Source: Flavobacterium hungaricum (GTDB lineage Bacteria > Bacteroidota > Bacteroidia > Flavobacteriales > Flavobacteriaceae). Taken from it: DNA of 64,000 nt. Made by a program: the position numbers and the translations under genes. The stretch spans positions 248,001 through 312,000 of the forward strand of contig NZ_PRDM01000006.1 in assembly GCF_015182285.1 (NCBI RefSeq), given 5' to 3'. Within the stretch, counting starts at the first letter, position 1. Every line of letters begins with the position of its first letter. Shown here one piece after another: positions 52,857 to 61,510 of the stretch. The notes under the pieces are model-generated. The model was not told the origin of the DNA. It worked only from the letters and a program-made list of their open reading frames with translations, and ran no database searches.

Positions 52857-53690
52857 TTACTTAATCTTTTTAAACAACTTCGCTTCTTCGGTAAAACGGG
52901 TCAGCTCAATTTTAGGATTTCCAAAAAGCGTAACTTCTGATTTGTCTCCAACTGCAAGCGAAAGCGCGATTTCGGCAAAAATGCTTGCTGTAGCATTACT
53001 TTCTGCTGTCACGTTTGCTTCTTTCAAAGTAAATTTTGTCCCTGTAAAAACCGAATTGTTATCTAAACGAATTACCGCTTTTTCTGCAATTCCTTCTACT
53101 GCGGCATTTCCTTTTTGGTAGAGGTCACATTTAAATTTTATAGCAGAAACCAATGTTTTTACTGAAGCATTTTTACTCAGCTGCAGACTTCCGTCGTCGG
53201 CCTTTAGATTTAATTCTGTTTTAGATTTGTCGTCTGCAATTAAGCTGAATTTTTTGGCATTTACATTCAAAAATAATTTTGAATAATCAACGCAATTCAT
53301 TGTAATATCATCCAATTGTAATTCCTGAATAGCATATACAATAGCTTCGTTTTTGGCAATTACTTTATTCAGCGATTTGGTATAAGTAACACGAACCGAC
53401 AATTTCTTAAAAATACTAGACTCTTTGTTGGTGTATAAACGAAGTGTGTTTTCTCTTAAGTCCATTCCGATAATATCGTGAAGATTGTCATCGGCTTCAA
53501 TTTTAATTTCGTTTTTCTCTCCGCGTTCCAAATACACTTCAATATTATCATCAACTTCAATAGCGTTAAAACTGCCAACCTCTTTAATAGAAGTAGTTAC
53601 AATTTTAGAACCCTTAATTTTTTCTCTTTTTTGTGCAAAAGTTAGAGTGGTAACAAATAATAATAGGAGCAGCGCTGTACTTTTTTTCAT
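52857..53690 (-). CDS. Head-GIN-domain (DUF2807) exported protein
   Basis: 277 residues from the ATG at 53688-53690, where the signal peptide MKKSTALLLLLFVTTLTFAQ starts; a start 25 codons further upstream is unlikely. The body is a repetitive beta structure of the DUF2807/head-GIN type: FNAIEVDDNIEVYLERGEKN, EADDNLHDIIGMDLREN, and repeated short strands with K/S/A. Its partner at 53775 is a related lipoprotein. The function of this domain is not established; in Bacteroidota it accompanies PspC and PadR genes. A TATATTTG box lies at 53712-53719 on its strand. Confidence 0.85.
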   Translation of the reverse strand: MKKSTALLLLLFVTTLTFAQKREKIKGSKIVTTSIKEVGSFNAIEVDDNIEVYLERGEKNEIKIEADDNLHDIIGMDLRENTLRLYTNKESSIFKKLSVRVTYTKSLNKVIAKNEAIVYAIQELQLDDITMNCVDYSKLFLNVNAKKFSLIADDKSKTELNLKADDGSLQLSKNASVKTLVSAIKFKCDLYQKGNAAVEGIAEKAVIRLDNNSVFTGTKFTLKEANVTAESNATASIFAEIALSLAVGDKSEVTLFGNPKIELTRFTEEAKLFKKIK

Positions 53691-53711
53691 TAATTCTAGA
53701 TTTGATTTTGA

Positions 53712-53719
53712 CAAATATA
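53712..53719 (-). promoter_or_regulatory. Candidate -7 box inside the head-GIN pair
   Basis: TATATTTG on the minus strand, 21 bp before the ATG at 53690, supports that shorter start and a separate transcript for the second head-GIN gene. Confidence 0.4.
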
Positions 53720-53774
53720 AAAAAATCATCCACTTTTGATGAATGATTTCTTTTATATTTAACACATAAGTGGT

Positions 53775-54509
53775 TTAGCTTTTGTTAACGTTTCCTCCAG
53801 ATTGAGCTGTTTTTTCGACAGTTTTAGGAGATCCGGTGTAGTTGACGCTGCCGCCGCTCGATGCTTTAGCTTTTAGACTAACGATCGAATGTACATTTAC
53901 GCTTCCGCCGCTTGATGCTTCTGCATCTACTTCATTAGCAAGTAGTTTATCGGCATTAATATTGGCACCGCTTGATGCTGCAGTTTTAATTTTCAATGCT
54001 TTTCCTTCAATACTGATCGAACTGCCGCTTGACGATTCTAGAGAGATATTATCAGATTCCATGTCTATATCCATTGTTGCTGCGCTTGATGTTTCCAGCT
54101 CTATGTTTTCTCCTTGAATTACATTTTTGCTTTGTATTGTTGATGCACTCGAAGCTTCTAGTTTGTCAATTACAGGCATTTTTACAGTTACTTTTTTCAT
54201 GGTAACATTTCTAAAAGAGCTGTATTTGCATTTTATAATAAGGGTCCCGTTTTCAACCTTAGTGATAATTTCATTTTGCAGATTATCATCAGCCTCAACA
54301 ATAATTTCTTTTGAATCAGACTGCTCGATAACCAAGTCGATTGCATTGCTGACTTTAACATTTTTAAAATCACCTTGTACGGTTCTTTTTTCTGTAGTAA
54401 CATTGCCGCTTCCTTCGATAGCATTAAAATTAAAGTTGCAAGAAGCAAATAATAAAGCGGTAACAGTGGCAATTATAAATTTCGTAATATGAATGATTAT
54501 TTTGATCAT
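53775..54509 (-). CDS. Head-GIN-domain (DUF2807) lipoprotein
   Basis: 244 residues with a lipoprotein signal ending in LFASC. GSGNVTTEKRTVQGDFKNVKV and VEADDNLQNEIIT start the DUF2807 fold. From about 115 on, the chain repeats SSxS/ASSGGS units (LEASSASTIQSKNV, LESSSGSSISIEG, AEASSGGSVNVH, KASSGGSVNYTG) at a period of about 17-20 residues, which suggests a parallel beta-helix with a Ser/Gly edge. It lies 3 bp downstream of the PspC gene and is probably cotranscribed with it. Confidence 0.87.
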   Translation of the reverse strand: MIKIIIHITKFIIATVTALLFASCNFNFNAIEGSGNVTTEKRTVQGDFKNVKVSNAIDLVIEQSDSKEIIVEADDNLQNEIITKVENGTLIIKCKYSSFRNVTMKKVTVKMPVIDKLEASSASTIQSKNVIQGENIELETSSAATMDIDMESDNISLESSSGSSISIEGKALKIKTAASSGANINADKLLANEVDAEASSGGSVNVHSIVSLKAKASSGGSVNYTGSPKTVEKTAQSGGNVNKS

Positions 54510-54512
54510 GGT

Positions 54513-56240
54513 TTAGTTAATTTTAATTATTACTCCGTTTTTGTCAGTGGTTAATCTTCCTTTGGTTTTTTTGCCGTTTAAGACTTCTTTTCCGTTTATT
54601 TTAATAGATACTTCTTTTACCGTATCGTTGTCAATAGTATTTACTTCTTCAGTAGTGTCATAGTCCTCCTCATCTTGGCGATCATTTGTAGGACAATTTA
54701 AACATCTTACTTTAGCGCCTTCAACTTTGTAGTTGAAATTTCCGTCGTCGTTTAAGTCAAAAAAATCATCGTCATATTTGTAAAAATCTTTTATAGAACT
54801 ATCTGGTTTAAATAGTTGTCCTTCTGGTAGATATAGATAAATGTCTACTTCCTGTCCTCTAAATTTGTTTTTTACATCTGTCAGAAAAAAGTTATCCAAA
54901 ATTAAATGATTTCCGTTAATCTGAAACTTATAAATGATTTTTTCTGCTCTTTTTTTAGCATTTGCAAAAGAATTTCCTCTGGCGCTTTTTTCTACTTGAA
55001 CAAATGGAGCCGATTCGTCTGTATGTAAAACGTGTAAACGTACATCATTAGAATAAATTAATTCGTTGTTTGCAGAATCTTGTACAAATTCAAACTCTCT
55101 GTAATTTTTTATGCTCTTTGCATAATAATCACTGTATGTGAATTTTACAAACAAAGTGTCTTTTGGAGTGATTGCCACTGCTTTTTTCTCTACTATTTTA
55201 TTGTCGTATGAGATTTCTGTAGCTTGTTTAACAACAATACTTATAGCAATTGCAATTGCGATAATCCAAACTGCCAGCAGCGTATATTTGGTTATGTTTC
55301 CGATTGATTTTAACTCTGGAGACAACAATTTAAAACCTAACAAAGTCATAAAGAAAAACGGAATCCCAACTGCAAAAAACATTAATAAACCAAAAGACCA
55401 GATTGGATATTCTGTAAAGTTTCCGGCTTCAACAAAATTCTGCCACGGTAAATCAATAAAAAAATTTGTTCCAAGAGTAAAAACCCCGATTAAAAGCGTA
55501 ATCAAAACTGAGATTCCAGACATGATTAAAATTATACCCAAAAATTTAGCGAAGATTTTAAACACGGTCATGATAAAGTCTCCAAATGAGCTACTTATTC
55601 TCTCAGCTCCCGACTTTACTTGGTTTCCCATTTTGTCATAATCTGCATTTTTAAATTTATCAGACAATGAATCTATTTCTTCACGAACTTTTTTTTCGAT
55701 ATTCGAAATGGTAACCGGTTCGCCTGTCATTTCTAGTTTTTCAGAAGTGGTAACGGCTTCTGGAGTAACGATCCAAAGAACGAAATAAGCTAAAATTCCA
55801 GTTCCAAAACCTGCAAAAACAAAAATTAAGAAAATGATTTTAATCCATACGGCATCAATTCCAAAATAATGTCCCAGACCCGTTGCAACACCGCCGATCA
55901 TACCTTTTTCTTTGTCACGGTATAATTTTTTATGTTTTCTAGCGCTGTAATCATTAAAAGATTGGCTTTCTTCGTCTTCAATTCTGTAATCTTCTGGTTG
56001 TCCCATTACTGCAATCACTTCGTCAACATCTTTCAGTCCAACAACATGTTTCTCGCTTTTTTGTTTCTCTGTTAGTAATTCAGAAACACGCATTTCGATG
56101 TCTTTAATAATTTCATCTTGTCCAGAAGAATTGTTTAATGATCGTTTAATAGCGTCAAAATAGCGTGTCAATTTTAAATATGCATCTTCATCAATGTGAA
56201 AAAACATACCGCCTAAGTTAATATTTACTGTTTTGTTCAT
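54513..56240 (-). CDS. PspC-domain membrane protein
   Basis: 575 residues. The N-terminal 95 residues are a soluble DUF (MNKTVNINLGGMFFHIDEDAY). The PspC domain follows (about 103-160) with KLYRDKEKGMIGGVATGLGH and YFGIDAVWIKIIFLIFVFAGFGTG. Three or four more membrane helices lie between 220 and 345. The C-terminal region (from 350) is periplasmic with a Cys pair CLNCP. PspC domains sense membrane stress in E. coli; here the gene follows padR by 3 bp, so it is probably the PadR target. Confidence 0.92.
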   Translation of the reverse strand: MNKTVNINLGGMFFHIDEDAYLKLTRYFDAIKRSLNNSSGQDEIIKDIEMRVSELLTEKQKSEKHVVGLKDVDEVIAVMGQPEDYRIEDEESQSFNDYSARKHKKLYRDKEKGMIGGVATGLGHYFGIDAVWIKIIFLIFVFAGFGTGILAYFVLWIVTPEAVTTSEKLEMTGEPVTISNIEKKVREEIDSLSDKFKNADYDKMGNQVKSGAERISSSFGDFIMTVFKIFAKFLGIILIMSGISVLITLLIGVFTLGTNFFIDLPWQNFVEAGNFTEYPIWSFGLLMFFAVGIPFFFMTLLGFKLLSPELKSIGNITKYTLLAVWIIAIAIAISIVVKQATEISYDNKIVEKKAVAITPKDTLFVKFTYSDYYAKSIKNYREFEFVQDSANNELIYSNDVRLHVLHTDESAPFVQVEKSARGNSFANAKKRAEKIIYKFQINGNHLILDNFFLTDVKNKFRGQEVDIYLYLPEGQLFKPDSSIKDFYKYDDDFFDLNDDGNFNYKVEGAKVRCLNCPTNDRQDEEDYDTTEEVNTIDNDTVKEVSIKINGKEVLNGKKTKGRLTTDKNGVIIKIN

Positions 56241-56243
56241 GAC

Positions 56244-56576
56244 TTATTGATTTTGATTGGTGATTAGTTTTACAGCGTCAGACAATTCTGTCCAAGTGCC
56301 GCTAAGTTCGTTTAAAAAAGTTTGTCCTATCTCGGTGAGTCCGTAATATTTTCGCGGCGGCCCTGAGGTCGATTCTTCCCAGCGATAATTTAGCAGACCG
56401 TCATTTTTCAGCCTAGTTAACAACGGATAAACAGTTCCCTCTACAACTAGTAATTTTGCGTTTTTTAGAGTGTCTAATATTTCAGAGGTATAGGCATCTT
56501 TTTCTTTCAATACAGATAAGATGCAAAACTCAAGAACACCTTTGCGCATCTGTGCTTTTGTGTTTTCAATGTTCAT
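56244..56576 (-). CDS. PadR-family transcriptional regulator
   Basis: 110 residues of winged-helix PadR type: AQMRKGVLEFCILSVLKEKDA, YTSEILDTLKNAKLLVVEGTVYPLLTRL (recognition helix and wing), NYRWEESTSGPPRKYYGLT. PadR repressors answer to small molecules or stress. It heads the unit padR-pspC-head-GIN-head-GIN and probably controls it. A (TGA)7 tract lies 45 bp before its start. Confidence 0.94.
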   Translation of the reverse strand: MNIENTKAQMRKGVLEFCILSVLKEKDAYTSEILDTLKNAKLLVVEGTVYPLLTRLKNDGLLNYRWEESTSGPPRKYYGLTEIGQTFLNELSGTWTELSDAVKLITNQNQ

Positions 56577-56620
56577 AATTTCATTTTGTTTTTTTTTGAT
56601 TGAACGATTCGTTTTTTGAT

Positions 56621-56641
56621 TGATGATGATGATGATGATGA
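56621..56641. repeat. Trinucleotide microsatellite (TGA)7
   Basis: Seven perfect TGA units followed by TTGATT, in the probable promoter region of padR. Similar TGAT units lie next to it. Confidence 0.85.
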
Positions 56642-56698
56642 TTGATTTCGAATTTATTCTATTAGAATTAGCTCGTATAACTTTTAACCTTTGAGCGA

Positions 56699-57178
56699 TT
56701 ACTTAATAAAAGGAATCGTAAGCGGATATTTGTACAATTCTCCGTTTGAAGCTTTTATCGAAGCATAAATCACTAAAAAGAATTCAACAAATTTTAACAA
56801 TCCAAAAAGTAAAACAGCCGTTATCCCAATGCTTAATAAGCCGATGTTTCCTTGAAAATTGAAATTTCTGATGTAGAAATCGTCGTCGTTAAAAACAGCT
56901 TCCATTGGAATGTTTTGTAATACTAGCGATATGAAAATCGGAATTGCAATTAAGGCTAAAATCAAAGTGTAAAGCAATAAACTCAATTGAAAATTCAATG
57001 CTTGTTTTCCGTGATGATCGGCAAATTCTGATTTGTCTTTGTAGCTTGACCAGATGATAACTGGAAATATATAATTGCCAAATGGAATTATGTATTGACT
57101 TAAAGTACTCAAATGAGTAAATGCTGCTGTGTTTCTTTCTGATGTTTTTTCCATGATGAGTGGGGTTGTTGTTTCCAT
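56699..57178 (-). CDS. DUF4870 membrane protein
   Basis: 159 residues. After a short polar N-terminus (METTTPLIMEKTSERNTAAF), AFTHLSTLSQYIIPFGNYIFP and IIWSSYKDKSEFADHHGKQALNF mark DUF4870. Three membrane helices: about 25-42, 60-85 and 110-140. The role is unknown. Transcribed away from the DUF4442 gene; TATATTTG at 57207-57214 is 28 bp before its ATG. Confidence 0.88.
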   Translation of the reverse strand: METTTPLIMEKTSERNTAAFTHLSTLSQYIIPFGNYIFPVIIWSSYKDKSEFADHHGKQALNFQLSLLLYTLILALIAIPIFISLVLQNIPMEAVFNDDDFYIRNFNFQGNIGLLSIGITAVLLFGLLKFVEFFLVIYASIKASNGELYKYPLTIPFIK

Positions 57179-57206
57179 GATTAAAAGTATATAGTAATTT
57201 CTTATG

Positions 57207-57214
57207 CAAATATA
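57207..57214 (-). promoter_or_regulatory. Candidate -7 box of the DUF4870 gene
   Basis: TATATTTG, exact TAnnTTTG, 28 bp upstream of the ATG at 57178; no TTG partner at the usual distance. Confidence 0.42.
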
Positions 57215-57408
57215 TATCTAAAAACTAGTATCTTGTTTTGCATAGTACCTAATATTAACATAATATTAACATTTATAAAATTAGGAGATAATCTTTAAAT
57301 GCTTGAAAATCATTTGGAAGTATTGTATTTACTGCTCTTTTTAGGATATGTAAAGAATATATTGTGCGTGCATAGTTTTTTTGTATTTTTACATAAAAAA
57401 CAAATTAT

Positions 57409-57861
57409 ATGGCACTTTCGGTATCCAAATTCAATAAATTCGTCTTTTTCAAACTGCCTTCAGCATTCATTTGCGGGGTCCGTGTAAAAGCTATAGATGC
57501 AACCAGCTGTACCGTTACGGTAAAACACAGATGGATCAATCAGAATCCGTTTAATTCGATGTATTTTGCGGTTCAGGCAATGGCAGCCGAGTTGACAACC
57601 GGCGCTTTAGTAATTTCTCAGATTCAGCAAAGTGGTCGAAAGATTTCGATGTTAGTAGCCAACAATAAAGGAAACTTTACCAAAAAAGCAACAGGCCGTA
57701 TAACATTTGTCTGCAATGACGGACATTTAATTGCTGATGCTATCAAGAAAACAATAGAAACGGGAGAAGGGCAGACTTTCTGGATGAAGTCTATCGGAAC
57801 TAATGAAGAAGGAATCCAAGTTTCTGAAATGGATTTTGAATGGAGTATTCGCGTGAAATAG
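57409..57861 (+). CDS. DUF4442 hotdog-fold protein
   Basis: 150 residues. The region VKHRWINQNPFNSMYFAVQAMAAELTTG is the hallmark of DUF4442, a hotdog-fold family related to thioesterases such as YiiD C-terminal domains. Asn/Ser and Glu in the middle (AAELTTGALV) mark the likely active cleft. A substrate cannot be named. It stands alone with an intergenic palindrome and a terminator behind it. Confidence 0.88.
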   Translation: MALSVSKFNKFVFFKLPSAFICGVRVKAIDATSCTVTVKHRWINQNPFNSMYFAVQAMAAELTTGALVISQIQQSGRKISMLVANNKGNFTKKATGRITFVCNDGHLIADAIKKTIETGEGQTFWMKSIGTNEEGIQVSEMDFEWSIRVK

Positions 57862-57872
57862 GTTTTTTATCA

Positions 57873-57947
57873 GCCACGAATTCACGAATTATTTTTTACA
57901 AATGCATTAAGCATTTCTAATTAGTGAAAATTCGTGGAATTCATGGC
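57873..57947. repeat. Inverted repeat of the GCCACGAATTCACGAATT family (copy 2)
   Basis: Left arm 57873-57890 and right arm 57929-57947 pair with a few mismatches. It starts 12 bp after the DUF4442 stop. Confidence 0.75.
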
Positions 57948-57960
57948 GAAAGAAGACCAT

Positions 57961-57990
57961 AAAAAAGGCCTCAAATATTTGAGGCCTTTT
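57961..57990. terminator. Bidirectional terminator
   Basis: A perfect palindrome GGCCTCAAATATTTGAGGCC (57967-57986) flanked by A6 and T4. Confidence 0.93.
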
Positions 57991-58015
57991 GCATTTTAAT
58001 ACGTATTGCGACTGT

Positions 58016-58127
58016 TTATTTCTTAACACAGCACGATTTTTTATCTTTTTTATCTGTCGTTTTTTTGCAGCAAGATTCTTTTTTTGCTTTTTCTTTTTTT
58101 GTTGTTTTTAAACAAAAATATTTTCAT
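58016..58127 (-). pseudogene. Small Lys/Cys-rich peptide gene broken (or recoded) at an A7 run
   Basis: From the ATG at 58125-58127 the frame reads MKIFLFKNNKK, then reaches a run of seven A (58094-58100 on this strand) and soon a stop. With one A less the frame would continue through ESCCKKTTDKKDKKSCCVKK to a TAA at 58016-58018, giving about 36 residues with two Cys-Cys pairs. This may be a sequencing error, a true frameshift, or slippage at A-AAA-AAG. Cys-Cys pairs beside copper genes hint at metal binding, but this is inference. Confidence 0.4.
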
Positions 58128-58137
58128 GCCGTTAAGA

Positions 58138-58452
58138 TTATTCCAGATCATAATTTCTCTTAATCGAATATTGAATTAAAATAATGACCAATATAAAAAT
58201 AGCGATCAAAAATTCTAAAACTATTAAAGCCAAAAATGGCATTCCGCAGTGAATTTGTCCGTTTGATTCTGAACGAAGTCCACTAGAAAGCAGGCTGTAA
58301 GCAATGATAAAAAATATAAATTGAGAAAAATAACTAATTAAACAGACCTTAAAAAGAGTTAATTTAATACTTTCTGCAATGGCTTTTCTGCCAAATACAA
58401 TTTGAAAAATGATTGGCAAAGCCAGGAATAAAAGAAAAAGAATCTGGTTCAT
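58138..58452 (-). CDS. Unknown small membrane protein
   Basis: 104 residues from the ATG at 58450-58452 (MNQILFLLFLALPIIFQIVF). An earlier start (58539) would overlap the next gene and add a soluble leader that does not fit. Helices at about 2-19, 30-52 and 72-95. No family recognised. It follows the lipoprotein gene at 58508 by 55 bp. Confidence 0.65.
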   Translation of the reverse strand: MNQILFLLFLALPIIFQIVFGRKAIAESIKLTLFKVCLISYFSQFIFFIIAYSLLSSGLRSESNGQIHCGMPFLALIVLEFLIAIFILVIILIQYSIKRNYDLE

Positions 58453-58507
58453 AAAGTTTGGGAATGGATGTAAAATGTTTTGATTTGTCTTTTCAAAATT
58501 AATGCCA

Positions 58508-59173
58508 TTAAGCAATCCAAGCATCTTGAATTTGATCAATGACCCATTTATCTTTTACTTTTTTGATGTAGATTCGATAACCATAGCCGCACATAGGACC
58601 GCATTCGATTCCGACACTAAGGACACCGTACTTTTTTTCAGAGTCAAACTGAATTCGGCTCAATACAAGCATGCCGCGAATAGTATAGCAGCAATTGTTG
58701 TAAAGCTGTCTTTGATCTCCTTTGGGAATTTTTGATACATATTTGAGATGAAAGGCTTTGTATGCATCCAATTTTTTTCGGTCAAAGTTGTATTCGATTG
58801 TATCGACAGTATTATTTTTTAAAATAGCAGCATCTTTAAAATGTTGCTGAAGTTCTTTAGAATTGTCTATTATAACCGCTTTATCAAATAAAACAAGATC
58901 AACAGGGAATTTCTTTTTTTTTAATTCTGCTAATTCTTTATTGAATCGTTTATTGGATTCATTTCGCTTATTCAATTTATATTCTGACGGATCTACTCCC
59001 GGCGGTGGAGGCGGGACATAAGTCAGCACAGCATTTACCCAAACAGAATCCATCATTGCCGGAAAAATTTCATACATCACATTTTTTTCAAATTTCAATT
59101 CATCAATACGTTTCTCACAGCTTAGTATAATTAAAGATAAAACAAGAAATAGAGGAAAATACAGTTTTTTCAT
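58508..59173 (-). CDS. Unknown lipoprotein
   Basis: 221 residues with lipobox IILSC (MKKLYFPLFLVLSLIILSC). The mature protein has a Pro-rich stretch VPPPPPGVDPSEYKL (about 54-68), a Lys-rich helix (ELAEL KKKKFPVDLV) and at its end a compact part with four Cys (NNCCYTIRGM, ECGPMCGYGYRIYI) and VKDKWVIDQIQDAWIA. The end resembles small domains that fold on disulfides. No family recognised. Its position near copper genes does not prove a link. Confidence 0.7.
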   Translation of the reverse strand: MKKLYFPLFLVLSLIILSCEKRIDELKFEKNVMYEIFPAMMDSVWVNAVLTYVPPPPPGVDPSEYKLNKRNESNKRFNKELAELKKKKFPVDLVLFDKAVIIDNSKELQQHFKDAAILKNNTVDTIEYNFDRKKLDAYKAFHLKYVSKIPKGDQRQLYNNCCYTIRGMLVLSRIQFDSEKKYGVLSVGIECGPMCGYGYRIYIKKVKDKWVIDQIQDAWIA

Positions 59174-59263
59174 TTTTAGAATATTGAGCTAAGATATAAT
59201 TTATTTCGGCTTATAAGAATCTATTCAAAAAATGAACTTAAATAACTTATATGGTTCAGATAA

Positions 59264-61507
59264 TCAATAATTCAAATTCACCCCAAAACCAATTCCCATA
59301 TCGCTGTCGTAATGTGTTGTGATACCAAAATTTCTAGCAACAATATATTTCAAACCTGCCATATATTCTTTATCCGTATTCCACATTAAATTCATACGAA
59401 GGCGTTTTGCAAGCGGAATATCTTTTCGCTCCAATTGCAGACGAACATTTCCATCGGTGTATACTTCGACTTGCGCTTTTATGAGCATTGGTAAAGAGTA
59501 TTCAAGTCCGGCACTAAAAACAGAACGATTGTCTTTTGTGTTTTTTTGCCCAAAAACATTTTGTTCCTGTTCGTCCATTCCCATTTTTCTATAACGCCAG
59601 TCAAAACCAATAAAAGGCATTAACCATTGATTTTTTCCGATATAACGACCAATATGGGTTTCGGTTTCATAACCATGTTTGTCGTTGTAGCCCAAACGCC
59701 ATTCCGTTCCGATGCTCCATCGTGTATTGCTGTACATGGCTTCACCATCATTTCCGTTAGAAGCAAAATCATTTTCCGCCATAAAATGAAACATACGATC
59801 GTCCATTTTCAGCATTTTGTAAGCCATTTCAGGATGATGAATTAATGGGTTTGGCGCTGAATTTTCATAACTAAAAATTCTTCCCATTCCTGCCATCATA
59901 TGATACAAAATATGACAATGAAAAAACCAGTCGCCATCTGCATTGGCTTCAAATTCAATGGTGTCGGTTTCCATTGGCATAATATCCAGAACATTTTTTA
60001 GAGGAGAATAATCGCCGTGTTCGTTTAAAACCCTGAAATCATGTCCGTGTAAATGCATCGGATGGCGCATCATCGAACCATTATATAAGGTAATGCGAAC
60101 AATTTCTCCTTTTTTAATCAAGATTTTATCGGTTTCAGAAACTACTTTATTGTCCAGACTCCAAACATATCGGTTCATATTTCCAGATAATTCAAAACGC
60201 AATTCTTTTACAGGAGCGTCTTTTGGAAGCGTTGTTTTGGTTGGAGATTTTAGCATTCCATAATTCAAAGTCACAATTTCAGCAGTTTCTGTGCTGTCAC
60301 TTTGCATTTTCATTCCTTCCATAGTATGATTGGAATGATCCATTGCAGGTTTTGTACTTTCATCTTCGCCAGAAATTTCAGGATACATTACAGCATTCAT
60401 GTCCATTTTATTCAAGGACATGTTCATGCCCATATCGTTCATTTCGCCGTTCATTTTCATCATATCGTTCATCATTTTCATGCCTTCAAAATATTTTAAT
60501 TTCGAAAGATGACGAACGGGCTGTTTCGGGCCGTTTCCTAGAAATAAAGAAGCAGATCCTGTTCTGTCTTCGGCTGTTGCCAAAAAAGCAAAAGATTTAT
60601 TGTCTTCGGGAATGGTAACCACCACATCATAGGTTTCAGAAACCGCAATAATGAGACGATCTACTTCTACAGGTTCCACGTCATTTCCGTCGCTGGCTAC
60701 AACAGTAATTTTTCCGCCGCCATACGTCAGCCAGAAATAGCTCGAAGCGCCCCCATTGGCAATTCGTAAACGTACTTTTGAGCCGGGTTTAAAATCAGAA
60801 AGCTGCTGCTCGTTTTTTCCGTTTAGCAGAAACTTTTCGTAATAAACATCACTCACATCCATGGCATTCATGCGTTTCCATTCATTAGTCACTTTGGTCG
60901 CAAAATTTCCTTGTTTTACAGCTTCGGCATAACTTTGAGTGGTTCCTTTTTTGATGGCAAACCAATCGTTGGCATTGTGCAGCATTCGCTGAATATTTTC
61001 TGGTTTTAGATCGGTCCATTCGCTTAAAATAACTGGAACAGTCGGTAAATCGTCTATTCCTTTTCTAAAAGTCGGATCGCCATTTTTCTTGTTGATGATA
61101 AAAAGCCCGTACAAACCAATCTGTTCCTGTAAACCCGAATGGCTGTGATACCAGTACGTCCCGTTCTGAATAATAGGAAAAGTATATTTATGTGTTGTAC
61201 CAGGTTTAATGGGCATCTGAGTAAGATACGGAACTCCGTCTTCTTTGTTGGGAAGAAATAATCCGTGCCAATGTAAGGCTGTATCTTCATTTTTAAGCTC
61301 ATTATGCACATAGATTTCTGCAATATCGCCTTCTGTAAAAGTCAAAGTCGGCATCGGAATTTGTCCATTTACGGTAAGAGCGCGTTTCTCTTTACCAGAA
61401 AAATTTACAATGGTATCGCGAACATGCAAATCGTAACGAACTACTTTTTGGGCTTTTAGCTGAAAAGCAATTAAAAAAATTAAGAGTATATATTTGATTT
61501 TCGACAT
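59264..61507 (-). CDS. copA: Copper-resistance multicopper oxidase fused to a CopB-like barrel
   Basis: 747 residues with a signal peptide (about 1-19). Multicopper oxidase copper motifs are HWHGLF, WYHSHSGLQ, HPMHLHGHDF and HCHILYHM. Between them a Met-rich stretch (about 345-400, e.g. MMNDMMKMNGEMNDMGMN) is typical of CopA/CueO oxidases that oxidise Cu(I). The last 170 residues (TEWRLGYNDKHGYETETHIG, KAQVEVYTDG, MGIGFGVNLNY) are amphipathic strands resembling the outer-membrane CopB domain. This would tether the oxidase to the outer membrane. It begins 3 bp after the ATPase stop, so both are cotranscribed. Confidence 0.92.
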   Translation of the reverse strand: MSKIKYILLIFLIAFQLKAQKVVRYDLHVRDTIVNFSGKEKRALTVNGQIPMPTLTFTEGDIAEIYVHNELKNEDTALHWHGLFLPNKEDGVPYLTQMPIKPGTTHKYTFPIIQNGTYWYHSHSGLQEQIGLYGLFIINKKNGDPTFRKGIDDLPTVPVILSEWTDLKPENIQRMLHNANDWFAIKKGTTQSYAEAVKQGNFATKVTNEWKRMNAMDVSDVYYEKFLLNGKNEQQLSDFKPGSKVRLRIANGGASSYFWLTYGGGKITVVASDGNDVEPVEVDRLIIAVSETYDVVVTIPEDNKSFAFLATAEDRTGSASLFLGNGPKQPVRHLSKLKYFEGMKMMNDMMKMNGEMNDMGMNMSLNKMDMNAVMYPEISGEDESTKPAMDHSNHTMEGMKMQSDSTETAEIVTLNYGMLKSPTKTTLPKDAPVKELRFELSGNMNRYVWSLDNKVVSETDKILIKKGEIVRITLYNGSMMRHPMHLHGHDFRVLNEHGDYSPLKNVLDIMPMETDTIEFEANADGDWFFHCHILYHMMAGMGRIFSYENSAPNPLIHHPEMAYKMLKMDDRMFHFMAENDFASNGNDGEAMYSNTRWSIGTEWRLGYNDKHGYETETHIGRYIGKNQWLMPFIGFDWRYRKMGMDEQEQNVFGQKNTKDNRSVFSAGLEYSLPMLIKAQVEVYTDGNVRLQLERKDIPLAKRLRMNLMWNTDKEYMAGLKYIVARNFGITTHYDSDMGIGFGVNLNY

Positions 61508-61510
61508 AAA

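Noticed and set aside
53691..53765. Longer start for the second head-GIN protein
   Set aside because: It would place 25 polar residues before a perfect signal peptide; a promoter box lies inside this extension.
55138..55641. 167-codon plus-strand ORF opposite the PspC gene
   Set aside because: Antisense to membrane helices of PspC; composition and lack of motifs show it is a shadow.
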